Assembly (NCBI GenBank): GCA_026224775.1
Contig: JAMFRP010000013.1
Coordinates: forward strand, 248,001-312,000
Direction of reading: 5' to 3'
DNA length: 64,000 nt
Source: Bacteroidota bacterium
GTDB taxonomy: Bacteria > Bacteroidota > Bacteroidia > Sphingobacteriales > Sphingobacteriaceae
Position 1 is the first letter of the stretch, and each line of letters opens with the position of its first letter. This document shows positions 43,723-52,796 of this stretch, piece after piece. The notes under the pieces were generated by a model. That model saw only the letters and a program-made list of their open reading frames with translations. It made no database searches and was not told the origin of the DNA. Position numbers and translations under genes: made by a program.

Positions 43723-45039
43723 ATGAGACAGATATACTCTTTAGTAGTTGTAGTTGTTTTTGCAGTCATCTTCAGCGGTTGCCGCAATGGAGGTGAGGGT
43801 GAATTAACAGGCGTACCGCAACGGAATTTCCGTGCTGAGGTGCCGTATGGTATGGTATACATACCCGGTGGCTCGTTTTTAATGGGTCAAACCGATCAGG
43901 ATGTTACCTTTTCGCAAATCGCCCAAACAAAACAAGTAACAATACCCCCATTTTTTATGGACCAAACCGAAATCACCAACAACCAGTACAAACAATTTGT
44001 ATTCTGGGTACGTGATTCAATCGCCATCACCAACTACCTCAATGATCAGAAATATTATTTAACTCCACGTAAAGGTGCAACCACCAATACAAGTGGTAAA
44101 AAATACATCAACTGGGCATATGTAAGCAAAAACCCTATCTGGAACGCACGCAGCAAAGCTGGAGCAGCAAACGCTTCTAAGCTTGATGGCATGTACTACC
44201 AAGGTGATGACCGTGTGTTTGATAAAAACGAAATTGACGTTCACCTGTTAAAATATCAATACTCTATCATGGAGCTTCGCGATGCGGCTAATCACAGAGG
44301 CGATAAAACAAAAAAACGTTCTGACTTCATTTTCCGCGATACTGTTGAGGTTTATCCGGATACTTTGGTTTGGTTAAGCGATTTCTCATACGCTGCCAAC
44401 GAACCAATGGTTGAAGGTTACTTCTCTCACCCTGCATTCAAAAATTACCCTGTTGTTGGGGTTACCTGGCGCCAGGCAACGGCCTTTACCATATGGCGTA
44501 GCCGTTTAAACGATGCTGCCAAAGATAAACGCCACTTACCACACCGTTTACGTTATGATTTACCAACCGAGGCTGAGTTTGAATATGCGGCACGCGGCGG
44601 AAGAGTTGGTACTGATTACCCTTGGGGTGGTCCTTACATCAAAAATGCTAAAGGCTGCTTATTGGCAAACTTTAAACCGGGCCGTGGTAATTATACCGAC
44701 GACGGAGGAGCTTACACTGTAAACGTAAAATCCTATTTCCCGAATGATTTCGGTTTATACAATATGGCGGGTAACGTTGCCGAGTGGACATCATCAGCAT
44801 TCAATGAGTCCGCATCAACATTCGTTCATGATTTGGCTCCTACTTTTGAGTACAATGCAAAAGCAAGCGATCCAGAAGTGTTGAAACGTAAAGTAGTAAA
44901 AGGCGGATCATGGAAAGATGTTGGTTATTTTCTTCAAAATTCAACCCGTACTTACGAATATCAAGATACCGCGAAATCATATATCGGTTTCCGTTGTGTA
45001 ACACACTTCCTTGGTCGTGATATTAAGGATAAACACTAA
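43723..45039 (+). CDS. gldK: GldK, outer-membrane lipoprotein of the type IX secretion/gliding machine
   Basis: The 438-residue product has a lipoprotein signal with Cys20 (VIFSGC) and a formylglycine-generating-enzyme-like domain: P-G-G-S-F-L-M-G, M-D-Q-T-E-I-T-N-N-Q-Y, L-P-T-E-A-E-F-E-Y-A-A-R-G and a C-terminal V-V-K-G-G-S-W. GldK (PorK) forms the periplasmic ring with GldN at the outer membrane. Normal length and first gene of gldKLMN support the assignment. No -7 box is obvious, although the 270-bp upstream gap is AT-rich. Confidence 0.95.
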   Translation: MRQIYSLVVVVVFAVIFSGCRNGGEGELTGVPQRNFRAEVPYGMVYIPGGSFLMGQTDQDVTFSQIAQTKQVTIPPFFMDQTEITNNQYKQFVFWVRDSIAITNYLNDQKYYLTPRKGATTNTSGKKYINWAYVSKNPIWNARSKAGAANASKLDGMYYQGDDRVFDKNEIDVHLLKYQYSIMELRDAANHRGDKTKKRSDFIFRDTVEVYPDTLVWLSDFSYAANEPMVEGYFSHPAFKNYPVVGVTWRQATAFTIWRSRLNDAAKDKRHLPHRLRYDLPTEAEFEYAARGGRVGTDYPWGGPYIKNAKGCLLANFKPGRGNYTDDGGAYTVNVKSYFPNDFGLYNMAGNVAEWTSSAFNESASTFVHDLAPTFEYNAKASDPEVLKRKVVKGGSWKDVGYFLQNSTRTYEYQDTAKSYIGFRCVTHFLGRDIKDKH

Positions 45040-45078
45040 ATTAGCATTTAATAAAAAATAAATATTCTATATAAAGCT

Positions 45079-45885
45079 ATGGCTGGGAAAAAACAACCTT
45101 ACGGAATAAACAATATTGTATCATGGGGTGCTACAATAGTTATCATCGGTTTGCTGTTTAAAATACAGCATTGGCCGTATGGTGGTTTCTTTATTTCATT
45201 GGGATTAGGGATGGAGGCATTTTTATTTGCCATACTAGGTTTTCAAAGGGATACTACTGAAATTGACTGGACAAGAGCTTACCCTGAGTTATCAGAAGAT
45301 TATAAAGGTGAATTACCTACATCCTCATCAAGGGGGGCAATTGGTTCAGGAAGCAACTTTTCAGAAACTGCAGCTTTAGATAAGATGATGGAAGATGCTA
45401 ATATCGGCCCTGAGCTGATCCGTAGCTTAGGTGACGGCTTAAGAACTTTTGGCGATAAAGTAGCAGCTATATCACGTGTAACTGATGCAGGTAATGCTAC
45501 CACTGTATTTACAGAGAAAATTAAAACAGCGAGCGACAGTTATGATAAACTAAGCGTTGCTTTTGATAAAGCATCAGCAAACCTTACTGAGATGGCTGGT
45601 TCTGAAATAGATTCAAAAACTTATCATGAGCAAGTGGTTACAATGGCAAAAAACCTTTCGGCTTTAAATGCGGTTTATGAACTTGAGCTTCAGGATTCAA
45701 GTAATCATTTAAAATCAATGAACAAATTCTACAAAGACATGGAAGTTACCATGCAAAACTTTACAGAATCGGTTGACGGCTCACAACAGTTTAAAACTGA
45801 AGTAAACCAGTTAGCAAAAAGCTTATCTTCATTAAACGCGGTTTATGGTAACATGCTATCGGCAATGAACCAACCACGCGCTTAA
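45079..45885 (+). CDS. gldL: GldL, inner-membrane motor protein
   Basis: The 268-residue protein has two helices at about 13-29 and 35-55 and a long cytoplasmic coiled-coil-like region, as in GldL. Glu46 lies inside helix 2 and probably corresponds to the essential intramembrane glutamate of the GldLM proton-driven motor. The cytoplasmic part has repeated L-S-S/A-L-N-A-V-Y segments near 190 and 250. It starts 39 bp after gldK. Confidence 0.95.
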   Translation: MAGKKQPYGINNIVSWGATIVIIGLLFKIQHWPYGGFFISLGLGMEAFLFAILGFQRDTTEIDWTRAYPELSEDYKGELPTSSSRGAIGSGSNFSETAALDKMMEDANIGPELIRSLGDGLRTFGDKVAAISRVTDAGNATTVFTEKIKTASDSYDKLSVAFDKASANLTEMAGSEIDSKTYHEQVVTMAKNLSALNAVYELELQDSSNHLKSMNKFYKDMEVTMQNFTESVDGSQQFKTEVNQLAKSLSSLNAVYGNMLSAMNQPRA

Positions 45886-45939
45886 TACATATAATTGATA
45901 ATAACAGTTTTTTATAAACTAAAATAATATTTAAAGCAA

Positions 45940-47475
45940 ATGGCTGGAGGTAAACAAACCCCAAGACAGCGAATGATGGGTATCCTCTATCTGGTTCTTT
46001 TAGGCCTGATAGCACTCGATGTACCCGATAGTTTGCTGGATGCATTTAAACATATAAGCGATAGCTTATCAGCTTCAAAAACAAACGTAGAAGCAGGTAT
46101 TAACCAAACATTTAAAGCTTTCGAGGCTACAAAATTAAAGGAGCAACCTCAAAGAGCGCAGCCTATATATAATAAGGCGTTAAAAGCAAAGCAATTAGCT
46201 GATGAACTTAATGAATATATAGAAACGCTGAAACATAAGTTCATTCAAGCAGCAGGCGATATCGACCCGGCAACAGGTGATTATAGCGGCCGTGAAAACC
46301 TTGACGTTTCTGTGCATATGATGATCAATGATCAAAAATATGCTTACGAATTACATAAAAAGATTGACGAGACCAAAAACGGTTTATTAGCATTACTAAG
46401 TGATAAAGAAAGAGCAGGCGTAAATCTTTCGTTAGATGCGCCAGCTCCTCCCCATATAAATGGCTTTCCTAACAAGGACTGGGAAAATGCCAATTTTGGT
46501 GAAGGTATCCCTATGGCCGCAGCCATGACTGCGTTGATCAAAATTCAGTCTGACACCAAAAATGCGGAAAACGAGGTTGTTAAAAAGATATTAGGTGAAG
46601 TTGACCAAGCCGTTGTGAATCTTGATCAATTTGATGCGGTTGCAGTTGCGCCTACAAGTTACGTAATTGCAGGCCAGCCATACACAGCACAGGTGTTTTT
46701 AACTGCATCTGACTCAAGATCAACTCCGGACATTACCGTTAATGGAAGTAAAATTCCTGTATCTAACGGAAAAGGAACTTATACTGTTAATACAAATTCT
46801 GAAGGTGTATTTACATGGACAGGTAGGATTACCTACAAAAAGAATGATGGAACATTTGATCATAAAGACGTTACTCAAACTTACCAGGTAGCAAGACCAT
46901 CTGCTGTTGTATCACCGGAAAAAATGAACGTTTTATATATCGGCTTGCCAAACCCACTAGCGGTTTCTGCACCAGGTATACCCCTAGATAAACTACATTT
47001 AAGTATGACCAGTGGTTCTGTAAGTCAAGATAAACCGGGCCATTTTGTTGGTAATGTAACCTCACCCGGAACAACGACAGTTACTGTAACTGGCCAAGTT
47101 AGTGGAAAAACAATAACTTTAGGTTCAACTATTTTCCGTGTAAAACGTATACCTGATCCAAAGCCTGAGTTTGCCGGCAAAAGCGGTGGTAACACCAGCG
47201 CTGCTAACATACGCAGCCAGGATAGGATTTTTGCCAAACTTGATAATTTTGAATTTGATGCCAAGTTTAGCGTTACACGCTTTACAGTTGTAATAATAAA
47301 ACCACGCCAGGATGCAATTATATTATCAGCAACCGGCAGCGAAATAACAGGCAGTATGCGTACTGCAATGGCTTCGGTTACCCCCGGAACTACTGTTGTG
47401 TTTAAAGATATTGTTGCTGTTGGCCCTGATGGTTCGCAGCGTGGACTTGACCCTATTACATTTAGTGCAAATTAA
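45940..47475 (+). CDS. gldM: GldM, inner-membrane motor partner
   Basis: The 511-residue protein has one N-terminal helix (about 14-30, M-G-I-L-Y-L-V-L-L-G-L-I-A-L-D) and a large periplasmic part with several beta domains, as in GldM. Arg9 just before the helix corresponds to the position thought to pair with the GldL intramembrane glutamate. GldM transmits motor motion across the periplasm to GldK/GldN. It is 54 bp after gldL and 6 bp before gldN. Confidence 0.95.
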   Translation: MAGGKQTPRQRMMGILYLVLLGLIALDVPDSLLDAFKHISDSLSASKTNVEAGINQTFKAFEATKLKEQPQRAQPIYNKALKAKQLADELNEYIETLKHKFIQAAGDIDPATGDYSGRENLDVSVHMMINDQKYAYELHKKIDETKNGLLALLSDKERAGVNLSLDAPAPPHINGFPNKDWENANFGEGIPMAAAMTALIKIQSDTKNAENEVVKKILGEVDQAVVNLDQFDAVAVAPTSYVIAGQPYTAQVFLTASDSRSTPDITVNGSKIPVSNGKGTYTVNTNSEGVFTWTGRITYKKNDGTFDHKDVTQTYQVARPSAVVSPEKMNVLYIGLPNPLAVSAPGIPLDKLHLSMTSGSVSQDKPGHFVGNVTSPGTTTVTVTGQVSGKTITLGSTIFRVKRIPDPKPEFAGKSGGNTSAANIRSQDRIFAKLDNFEFDAKFSVTRFTVVIIKPRQDAIILSATGSEITGSMRTAMASVTPGTTVVFKDIVAVGPDGSQRGLDPITFSAN

Positions 47476-47481
47476 AAAGAT

Positions 47482-48438
47482 ATGAAAAAGAACATTTTAC
47501 TTATTGTACTTTGCTTAGCATGCACTGCTACCTTCGCGCAAAGAAAAAAGAAGACTGTTAAAAAGAAAACGGTTGCTGCAAAACAAGTAGCGCCTGCTCC
47601 ACAAAATACAGCTCTACAGGCTCAGTCTGCAGCTCCATCTGCAACATCAGCCCCATTAAAACCTTTTGACAGGCCATTGGATGGTTATTATAAAAAAACC
47701 AATATCCTGAGTGCCAAAGTAACACCATACCCGCACCTGCGCGAAGCTGATGTTGCTTACGCGAAACGTATCTGGCGCGAGATTGATCTTCGTATGAAGA
47801 TGAATACTTACCTGGCTTCGCCTAAATCAAGGTTGATTGATGTTTTAATGAATGCAATAGCTGATGGCGAACTTACTGCTTATGATGCTACTCCTGATCC
47901 TAAAAATGACCCGGATGGCGATAGCTTCTACCACCCTTTAACTCCCGAGCAAGCAAAAAGCAGAATGGCCGATAGCTCTGTAGTTGATAAATTTGATAAA
48001 GACGGTAACAAAATAGGTTCATCAATAGTTGCAGGTGAGTTTAATCCTGACAGCGTTGTGAAATTCCGCATCAAAGAAGACTGGATTTTTGACAGGCAGC
48101 GTGGGATTTTTGAACCACGTATCATTGGCATAGCTCCTATGATTAAACCTAAAGCAGGTAGTGTTGATATTGATTACCAACCAGCTTTTTGGATCTATTT
48201 CCCGGATGCACGCCAGGTATTAGCGGTTAAAGAGGTAGTAAACCATCACAGTGATGCTACCGGTTTAAGCTTTGATGATGTATTTATGAAACGCCTATTT
48301 GATAGCTACATTGTAAAAGTATCTAACGATAAAGACGAACGTATAAAAGATTACGCACAAGGTATAGATAAGTTATACGAAGCAGAAAAAGTAAAGAAAT
48401 CCCTTATGGATTGGGAACTTAACCTGTGGCAATATTAA
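47482..48438 (+). CDS. gldN: GldN, periplasmic ring protein
   Basis: The 318-residue product has a signal peptide (residues 1-19, ending TFAQ), then a Lys-rich and Ala/Gln/Pro-rich linker to about residue 65, and the GldN/PorN domain with R-P-L-D-G-Y-Y-K-K, Y-A-K-R-I-W-R-E-I-D-L-R and D-W-I-F-D-R-Q-R-G. It pairs with GldK in the ring. It is the last gene of the operon and is followed by a strong terminator. Confidence 0.95.
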   Translation: MKKNILLIVLCLACTATFAQRKKKTVKKKTVAAKQVAPAPQNTALQAQSAAPSATSAPLKPFDRPLDGYYKKTNILSAKVTPYPHLREADVAYAKRIWREIDLRMKMNTYLASPKSRLIDVLMNAIADGELTAYDATPDPKNDPDGDSFYHPLTPEQAKSRMADSSVVDKFDKDGNKIGSSIVAGEFNPDSVVKFRIKEDWIFDRQRGIFEPRIIGIAPMIKPKAGSVDIDYQPAFWIYFPDARQVLAVKEVVNHHSDATGLSFDDVFMKRLFDSYIVKVSNDKDERIKDYAQGIDKLYEAEKVKKSLMDWELNLWQY

Positions 48439-48463
48439 GATTAGTGATTTGATCGAAATTAGG

Positions 48464-48495
48464 AAAAGGAGCGTTTTACGCTCCTTTTTTGTTTT
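48464..48495 (+). terminator. Rho-independent terminator of gldKLMN
   Basis: AAAAGGAGCG (48464-48473) pairs with CGCTCCTTTT (48479-48488) around TTTTA, followed by a T-rich tract. It begins 25 bp after the gldN stop. Confidence 0.92.
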
Positions 48496-48509
48496 AATAA
48501 TACCACTAT

Positions 48510-48588
48510 GTCATTGCGAGGAACGAAGCAATCGCGAACTATGCAAGGCTGCCTTTCTACGTGCGATTGCTTCGTTCCTCGCAATGAC
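48510..48588. repeat. GTCATTGCGAG palindromic repeat, GAACGAAGC subtype
   Basis: The arm at 48510-48535 is identical over its 26 bp to the one at 7567-7592 and is repeated as complement at 48563-48588. It lies between the convergent gldN and uvrC genes; a sister copy lies at the other side of uvrC (50443). Confidence 0.9.
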
Positions 48589-48599
48589 AATGGCGCTTA

Positions 48600-50411
48600 C
48601 TATTCAACAACCTTAGCGCTGAAATAACTAATAATTGCTTTGGCTTGTTTAGTATTCACTACTTCCAGTAATTCAGCTTCAGTTGCCTCACGTACTTTTT
48701 TAACCGATCTAAAGTACTTCAACAGCTTACCTGATGTTGTTTTGCCGATACCATCAATCAGGTCGAGTTCGGTAACTAAGGTACCCTGATCGCGCTTCTT
48801 GCGGTGGAAGGTGATGCCAAAACGGTGGGCTTCATCTCTTAATTGTTGTATTACTTTTAAAGTCTCAGATTTTTTATCGAGATATAATGGATATTGATCG
48901 CCGGGATAATATAATTCTTCCAGGCGTTTGGCTATTCCTATTATAGTAACCTGCTTTTCGATGCCTAACAACTTAAGGCTTTTCATGGCAGATGATAGCT
49001 GGCCCTTGCCCCCATCAATAATAATCAATTGGGGTAATTCTGTTCCTTCATCAAGCATGCGGCGATAACGGCGTTGTACAGCCTCCTCCATCGTCGCGAA
49101 ATCATCCGGACCAACAACTGTTTTCACATTAAAATGCCGGTAGTCTTTTTTTGATGGCTTGCCATCCTTAAAAACCACAATTGCCGATACCGGGTATTTA
49201 CCCTGGAAGTTAGAATTATCAAAACATTCAATATGCCTCGGCAATTGGTTCATCCGTAAGTCTTTCATCATCTGCGTTAGCAAACGTTCGGTACGTATCT
49301 CCGGGTTTAGCTTTTCATACTGATCAATGCGTTCCTTTTTAAAGAATTGCACATTCTTTTGCGACAGATCCAATAACTTACGTTTTTCGCCCAATTTAGG
49401 CACGGTAAACTTAATGGATGAGCTATCTTCCACATCAACCTTAAAAGGCACTATAATCTCTTTAGAATGGCTGTTATAGCGTGTCCTGAACTCTGATATA
49501 GCTAGCGTAAGCAATTCCTCATCGCTTTCATCCAATCGTTTTTTTAGTTCGATAGTTTGGGTTTGGATGATGGTACCGTTCATTATCTTTAAAAAGTTAA
49601 CAAAGGCGTATTTCTCTTCGGATGCGATGCTGAACACATCAATATCGGTAATAGATGAATTTACTACGGTTGATTTGCTCTGATAATTCTCGAGCAATTC
49701 AAATTTCCTTTTCAGCTTATGAGCATACTCATAATTCATGGTGCTGATAGCCTCTTCCATATCGGCACGCAAGCCGCGCAGCACCGCTCCTATCTTACCA
49801 TTTAAAATATCGGTTATTTCGCCGATGTTATGATCATAATCGCTTTCGGTTTGATAATCCTGACATGGGCCTTTGCAGTTCCCTAGCTGATATTCCAGAC
49901 AAACTTTAAATTTGCCTTTCTCAATATTTTGACGGGTAAGCGCAAGGTTACAGGTACGTAGCGGATACGTTTCCTTTATCAACCCTAAAATATTATGCAT
50001 CATGCTTACAGATGCATATGGGCCCAAGTATTTTGATCCATCCCGCACAATCCTCCGCGTCCAGAAGATACGTGGATAATTTTCATTTTTAATAATGATC
50101 CAGGGATAAGTTTTATCATCCTTTAGCATTACGTTGTAGCGTGGCTGATGTTTTTTGATCAGACTGTTTTCCAGTAGCCATGCATCAATCTCGGTATCAA
50201 CAATGGTAAAAGTGATATCGCGTATTTTGGAAACTAAAACCCTTGTTTTTGCATTTACGTTAGGATTGTTAAAATATGATGATACCCTGTTGCGTAAATC
50301 CTTGGCCTTACCAATATATATCAGCTCCTTCTCGCTATCCCAGTACTGATAAACACCGGGCTTATGCGGAACATTCTTAAGCGCTGCCCGGTAATCAAAT
50401 TTCTCAGCCAT
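48600..50411 (-). CDS. uvrC: Excinuclease ABC subunit C
   Basis: The 603-residue protein is of normal length. Its N-terminal GIY-YIG nuclease domain begins with K-P-G-V-Y-Q-Y-W and L-I-Y-I-G-K-A-K-D-L-R-N-R-V (residues 17-44). A UVR-like helical segment lies near residue 210-245, the C-terminal RNase H-like nuclease domain has H-I-E-C-F-D-N-S-N-F-Q-G and L-I-I-I-D-G-G-K-G-Q-L, and the end is a helix-hairpin-helix (I-D-G-I-G-K-T-T). It cuts DNA on both sides of a lesion with UvrA and UvrB. Palindromic repeats lie on both sides. Confidence 0.97.
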   Translation of the reverse strand: MAEKFDYRAALKNVPHKPGVYQYWDSEKELIYIGKAKDLRNRVSSYFNNPNVNAKTRVLVSKIRDITFTIVDTEIDAWLLENSLIKKHQPRYNVMLKDDKTYPWIIIKNENYPRIFWTRRIVRDGSKYLGPYASVSMMHNILGLIKETYPLRTCNLALTRQNIEKGKFKVCLEYQLGNCKGPCQDYQTESDYDHNIGEITDILNGKIGAVLRGLRADMEEAISTMNYEYAHKLKRKFELLENYQSKSTVVNSSITDIDVFSIASEEKYAFVNFLKIMNGTIIQTQTIELKKRLDESDEELLTLAISEFRTRYNSHSKEIIVPFKVDVEDSSSIKFTVPKLGEKRKLLDLSQKNVQFFKKERIDQYEKLNPEIRTERLLTQMMKDLRMNQLPRHIECFDNSNFQGKYPVSAIVVFKDGKPSKKDYRHFNVKTVVGPDDFATMEEAVQRRYRRMLDEGTELPQLIIIDGGKGQLSSAMKSLKLLGIEKQVTIIGIAKRLEELYYPGDQYPLYLDKKSETLKVIQQLRDEAHRFGITFHRKKRDQGTLVTELDLIDGIGKTTSGKLLKYFRSVKKVREATEAELLEVVNTKQAKAIISYFSAKVVE

Positions 50412-50442
50412 TAGTCACTTATCTTTAACAATTATTCACAAC

Positions 50443-50525
50443 GTCATTGCGAGCGAAGGTGGCAATCCCCGATTTACAGAGCTGCTCTGCATAGTTAGGG
50501 ATTGCCACGCTCCGCTCGCAATGAC
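50443..50525. repeat. GTCATTGCGAG palindromic repeat, GCGAAGGTGGC subtype
   Basis: The arm from 50443 (GTCATTGCGAGCGAAGGTGG) pairs with its near-complement at about 50498-50525. The ends match the copy at 22529, but the inner part has small changes, so the hairpin has a few mismatches. Confidence 0.85.
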
Positions 50526-50545
50526 GCTTTTTTTATTTGTATCGT

Positions 50546-52795
50546 CTAAAATTGCAATTTCTTATCCACCGGATTCGTTCCTTGTTGTTGCTGGTTGTAA
50601 GCACCACAGTCGAGCGTTATACTGAGTCCTCCCTTGGGTGGATCAAAATCAACATTCTTCTTAATCCCGAGGGATGTATTAGCATAAACTTTTTGCATAT
50701 AAAGCGCAAATATAGGCAATGCAGTATTAGCGCCTTCGCCAAGTCTTTCGGTACGGAAATGTATATCACGGTCTTCGCAACCTGTCCAAACACCGGTCAC
50801 CAATTGTGGTGTATACCCAACGAACCATCCGTCGGAGTTATCATTCGGTGTACCCGTCTTTCCTGCTATTGGGTTAGTTAGGTGATATTTAAAGCCCATC
50901 CTTGCACCTGTACCATCCGTTACCACAGCCTTAAGCATATACGTCATTACGTAAGCGGTTTGCTCATCCATGGCTTGTTTAATTTGTGTGTGATTAGTGT
51001 ATAATACGTTACCATTTTTATCCTCAATCCGTAATAAAAATGTTGGTTGTGTCCATACACCGTGGTTGGCAAATACGCCATACGCACCAGTCATATCAAA
51101 AACTGAGGCATTAAAACTACCAAGGCAGATAGATGGATAAGGTGGGACATCAGTAGTTATACCCATTCTTTTAATCAATTCAACAACAGGCGGAGGGGTA
51201 ATCTCCTTCATGATGTGAGCAGTTATCCAGTTTTGTGAATGCGCTAAAGCCTCCCTCATGGTTAACATACCGGGTATAGTTTCCGTTTTTCCTGAACGCG
51301 GACACCATTTTTGGCCATCATAATCAATTGTATCCGGCACGTTATTAAACTCCATACAAGGCGAATAGCTTTCTTGAACAGCTTTAGCATAGGTAAACGG
51401 TTTGGCTGTTGAACCTACCTGGCGTGCGCCATCCTTAACCTGATCGTATTTAAAATGTTCAAAATTTATACCACCAACCCAGGCTTTAATGTAGCCTGTT
51501 GTAGGATCCATACTCATTAGTGAATTACGCAGCAGCATCTTGCAATAAACAATTGAGTCTATAGGTTTCATTACCGTATCTATATCCCCTCTCCAGGTAA
51601 ATAGGTTTATAGAATCGGGTGTATTAAAATTTTCCCTGATCTCGTCGTCTGATTTTCCTTCAGAAACTAATTCTTTATATCTATCGCTCCTGCGCATACC
51701 CTGATCAAGCAAAAGCTTATAGTTTTTAATCTCCTTCCAAAGGCTGTGCCCTCTCCAGTGATCATTAAACTGTGCCTGCAGACCACGCATGTATTCACGT
51801 TGCGATTCTTCTGCATATTCCTGCATTGTAGCATCTATAGTAGTATATATTTTCAGGCCGTCACGGTCAAGGTCGTAAGGTGTACCATCGGGTTTGGTGA
51901 TAGATTTGTCAATCAATATCTTTTGTATTTCCTTTTTAAGCACTGCCCTGAAATACTGAGCCAATCCTTCGTTATGATCAATCCGGGTAAATTCAAGGTC
52001 TAATGGTTTCTGTTTGAATTCATCCACCTGTCCCGAGGTTAAATAGCCTTCCTTACCCATACGCTCCAATACCAGGTTACGGCGGCCGATCGCATTCTGC
52101 GGATGCCTGATAGGTGAATATAAACCCGGTGCATTTAGCATCCCTACCAATAAAGCAGCCTGATCGGGACTTACCTTATCAGGCGTTGTATTAAAATAAG
52201 TACGTGTAGCTGATTTTATGCCGTAGGTATTATAAGCACCAAAATCAACTGTATTTAAATACATGGTTAAAATTTCCTGTTTGGTATAATGCCTTTCTAA
52301 TTGAACAGAAATAATTAGCTCCTTTAATTTTTGTGTGATACGTACAAATGGATTGTGACTACCGCCGCCATTATATAAGTTTTTAGCCAATTGCTGGGTA
52401 ATTGTACTCCCCCCTTGCGGCTTGCCTATTAAATTATAAAAAATAATACTGAATGAACGCTGAAAATCGATACCGGAGTGCTGGTAAAAACGGTTATCCT
52501 CAGTTGCTACCAATGCATTCACCAAATAAGGCGACAAATCTTTATAAGTGACACTCGATCTGTTTTGAACATAATAAGTACCCAAAACTTTTTTATCGGA
52601 CGATATGATCTCAGATGCCTGGTTGCTTTTAGGGTTTTCCAAATCGCGGAAAGGTGGCAGCGTACCAAATAAACCAAAAGCCGTAACTGTTATCAACAAA
52701 GCAAAAAGCACCACAAAGCCTATGGCAATCTTCCATATCAGCCAGTTATATCTTTTTATTTCTTGTGGTGATAATTTAACTTCCTTTTTTTGCAT
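50546..52795 (-). CDS. mrcA: Class A penicillin-binding protein (PBP1A type)
   Basis: The 749-residue protein has a cytoplasmic N-tail, one helix (about 19-41) and the GT51 glycosyltransferase domain with catalytic Glu99 in A-T-E-D-N-R-F-Y and Q-G-G-S-T-I-T-Q-Q-L. The transpeptidase domain has Ser462-Thr-Ala-Lys465, Ser520-Gln-Asn522 and Lys646-Thr-Gly-Thr649, so both activities are intact. It polymerises and cross-links peptidoglycan. It overlaps nothing and starts 1 bp after the upstream sprE stop, so it is part of a leftward sprE-PBP unit. Confidence 0.95.
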   Translation of the reverse strand: MQKKEVKLSPQEIKRYNWLIWKIAIGFVVLFALLITVTAFGLFGTLPPFRDLENPKSNQASEIISSDKKVLGTYYVQNRSSVTYKDLSPYLVNALVATEDNRFYQHSGIDFQRSFSIIFYNLIGKPQGGSTITQQLAKNLYNGGGSHNPFVRITQKLKELIISVQLERHYTKQEILTMYLNTVDFGAYNTYGIKSATRTYFNTTPDKVSPDQAALLVGMLNAPGLYSPIRHPQNAIGRRNLVLERMGKEGYLTSGQVDEFKQKPLDLEFTRIDHNEGLAQYFRAVLKKEIQKILIDKSITKPDGTPYDLDRDGLKIYTTIDATMQEYAEESQREYMRGLQAQFNDHWRGHSLWKEIKNYKLLLDQGMRRSDRYKELVSEGKSDDEIRENFNTPDSINLFTWRGDIDTVMKPIDSIVYCKMLLRNSLMSMDPTTGYIKAWVGGINFEHFKYDQVKDGARQVGSTAKPFTYAKAVQESYSPCMEFNNVPDTIDYDGQKWCPRSGKTETIPGMLTMREALAHSQNWITAHIMKEITPPPVVELIKRMGITTDVPPYPSICLGSFNASVFDMTGAYGVFANHGVWTQPTFLLRIEDKNGNVLYTNHTQIKQAMDEQTAYVMTYMLKAVVTDGTGARMGFKYHLTNPIAGKTGTPNDNSDGWFVGYTPQLVTGVWTGCEDRDIHFRTERLGEGANTALPIFALYMQKVYANTSLGIKKNVDFDPPKGGLSITLDCGAYNQQQQGTNPVDKKLQF

Positions 52796-52796
52796 A

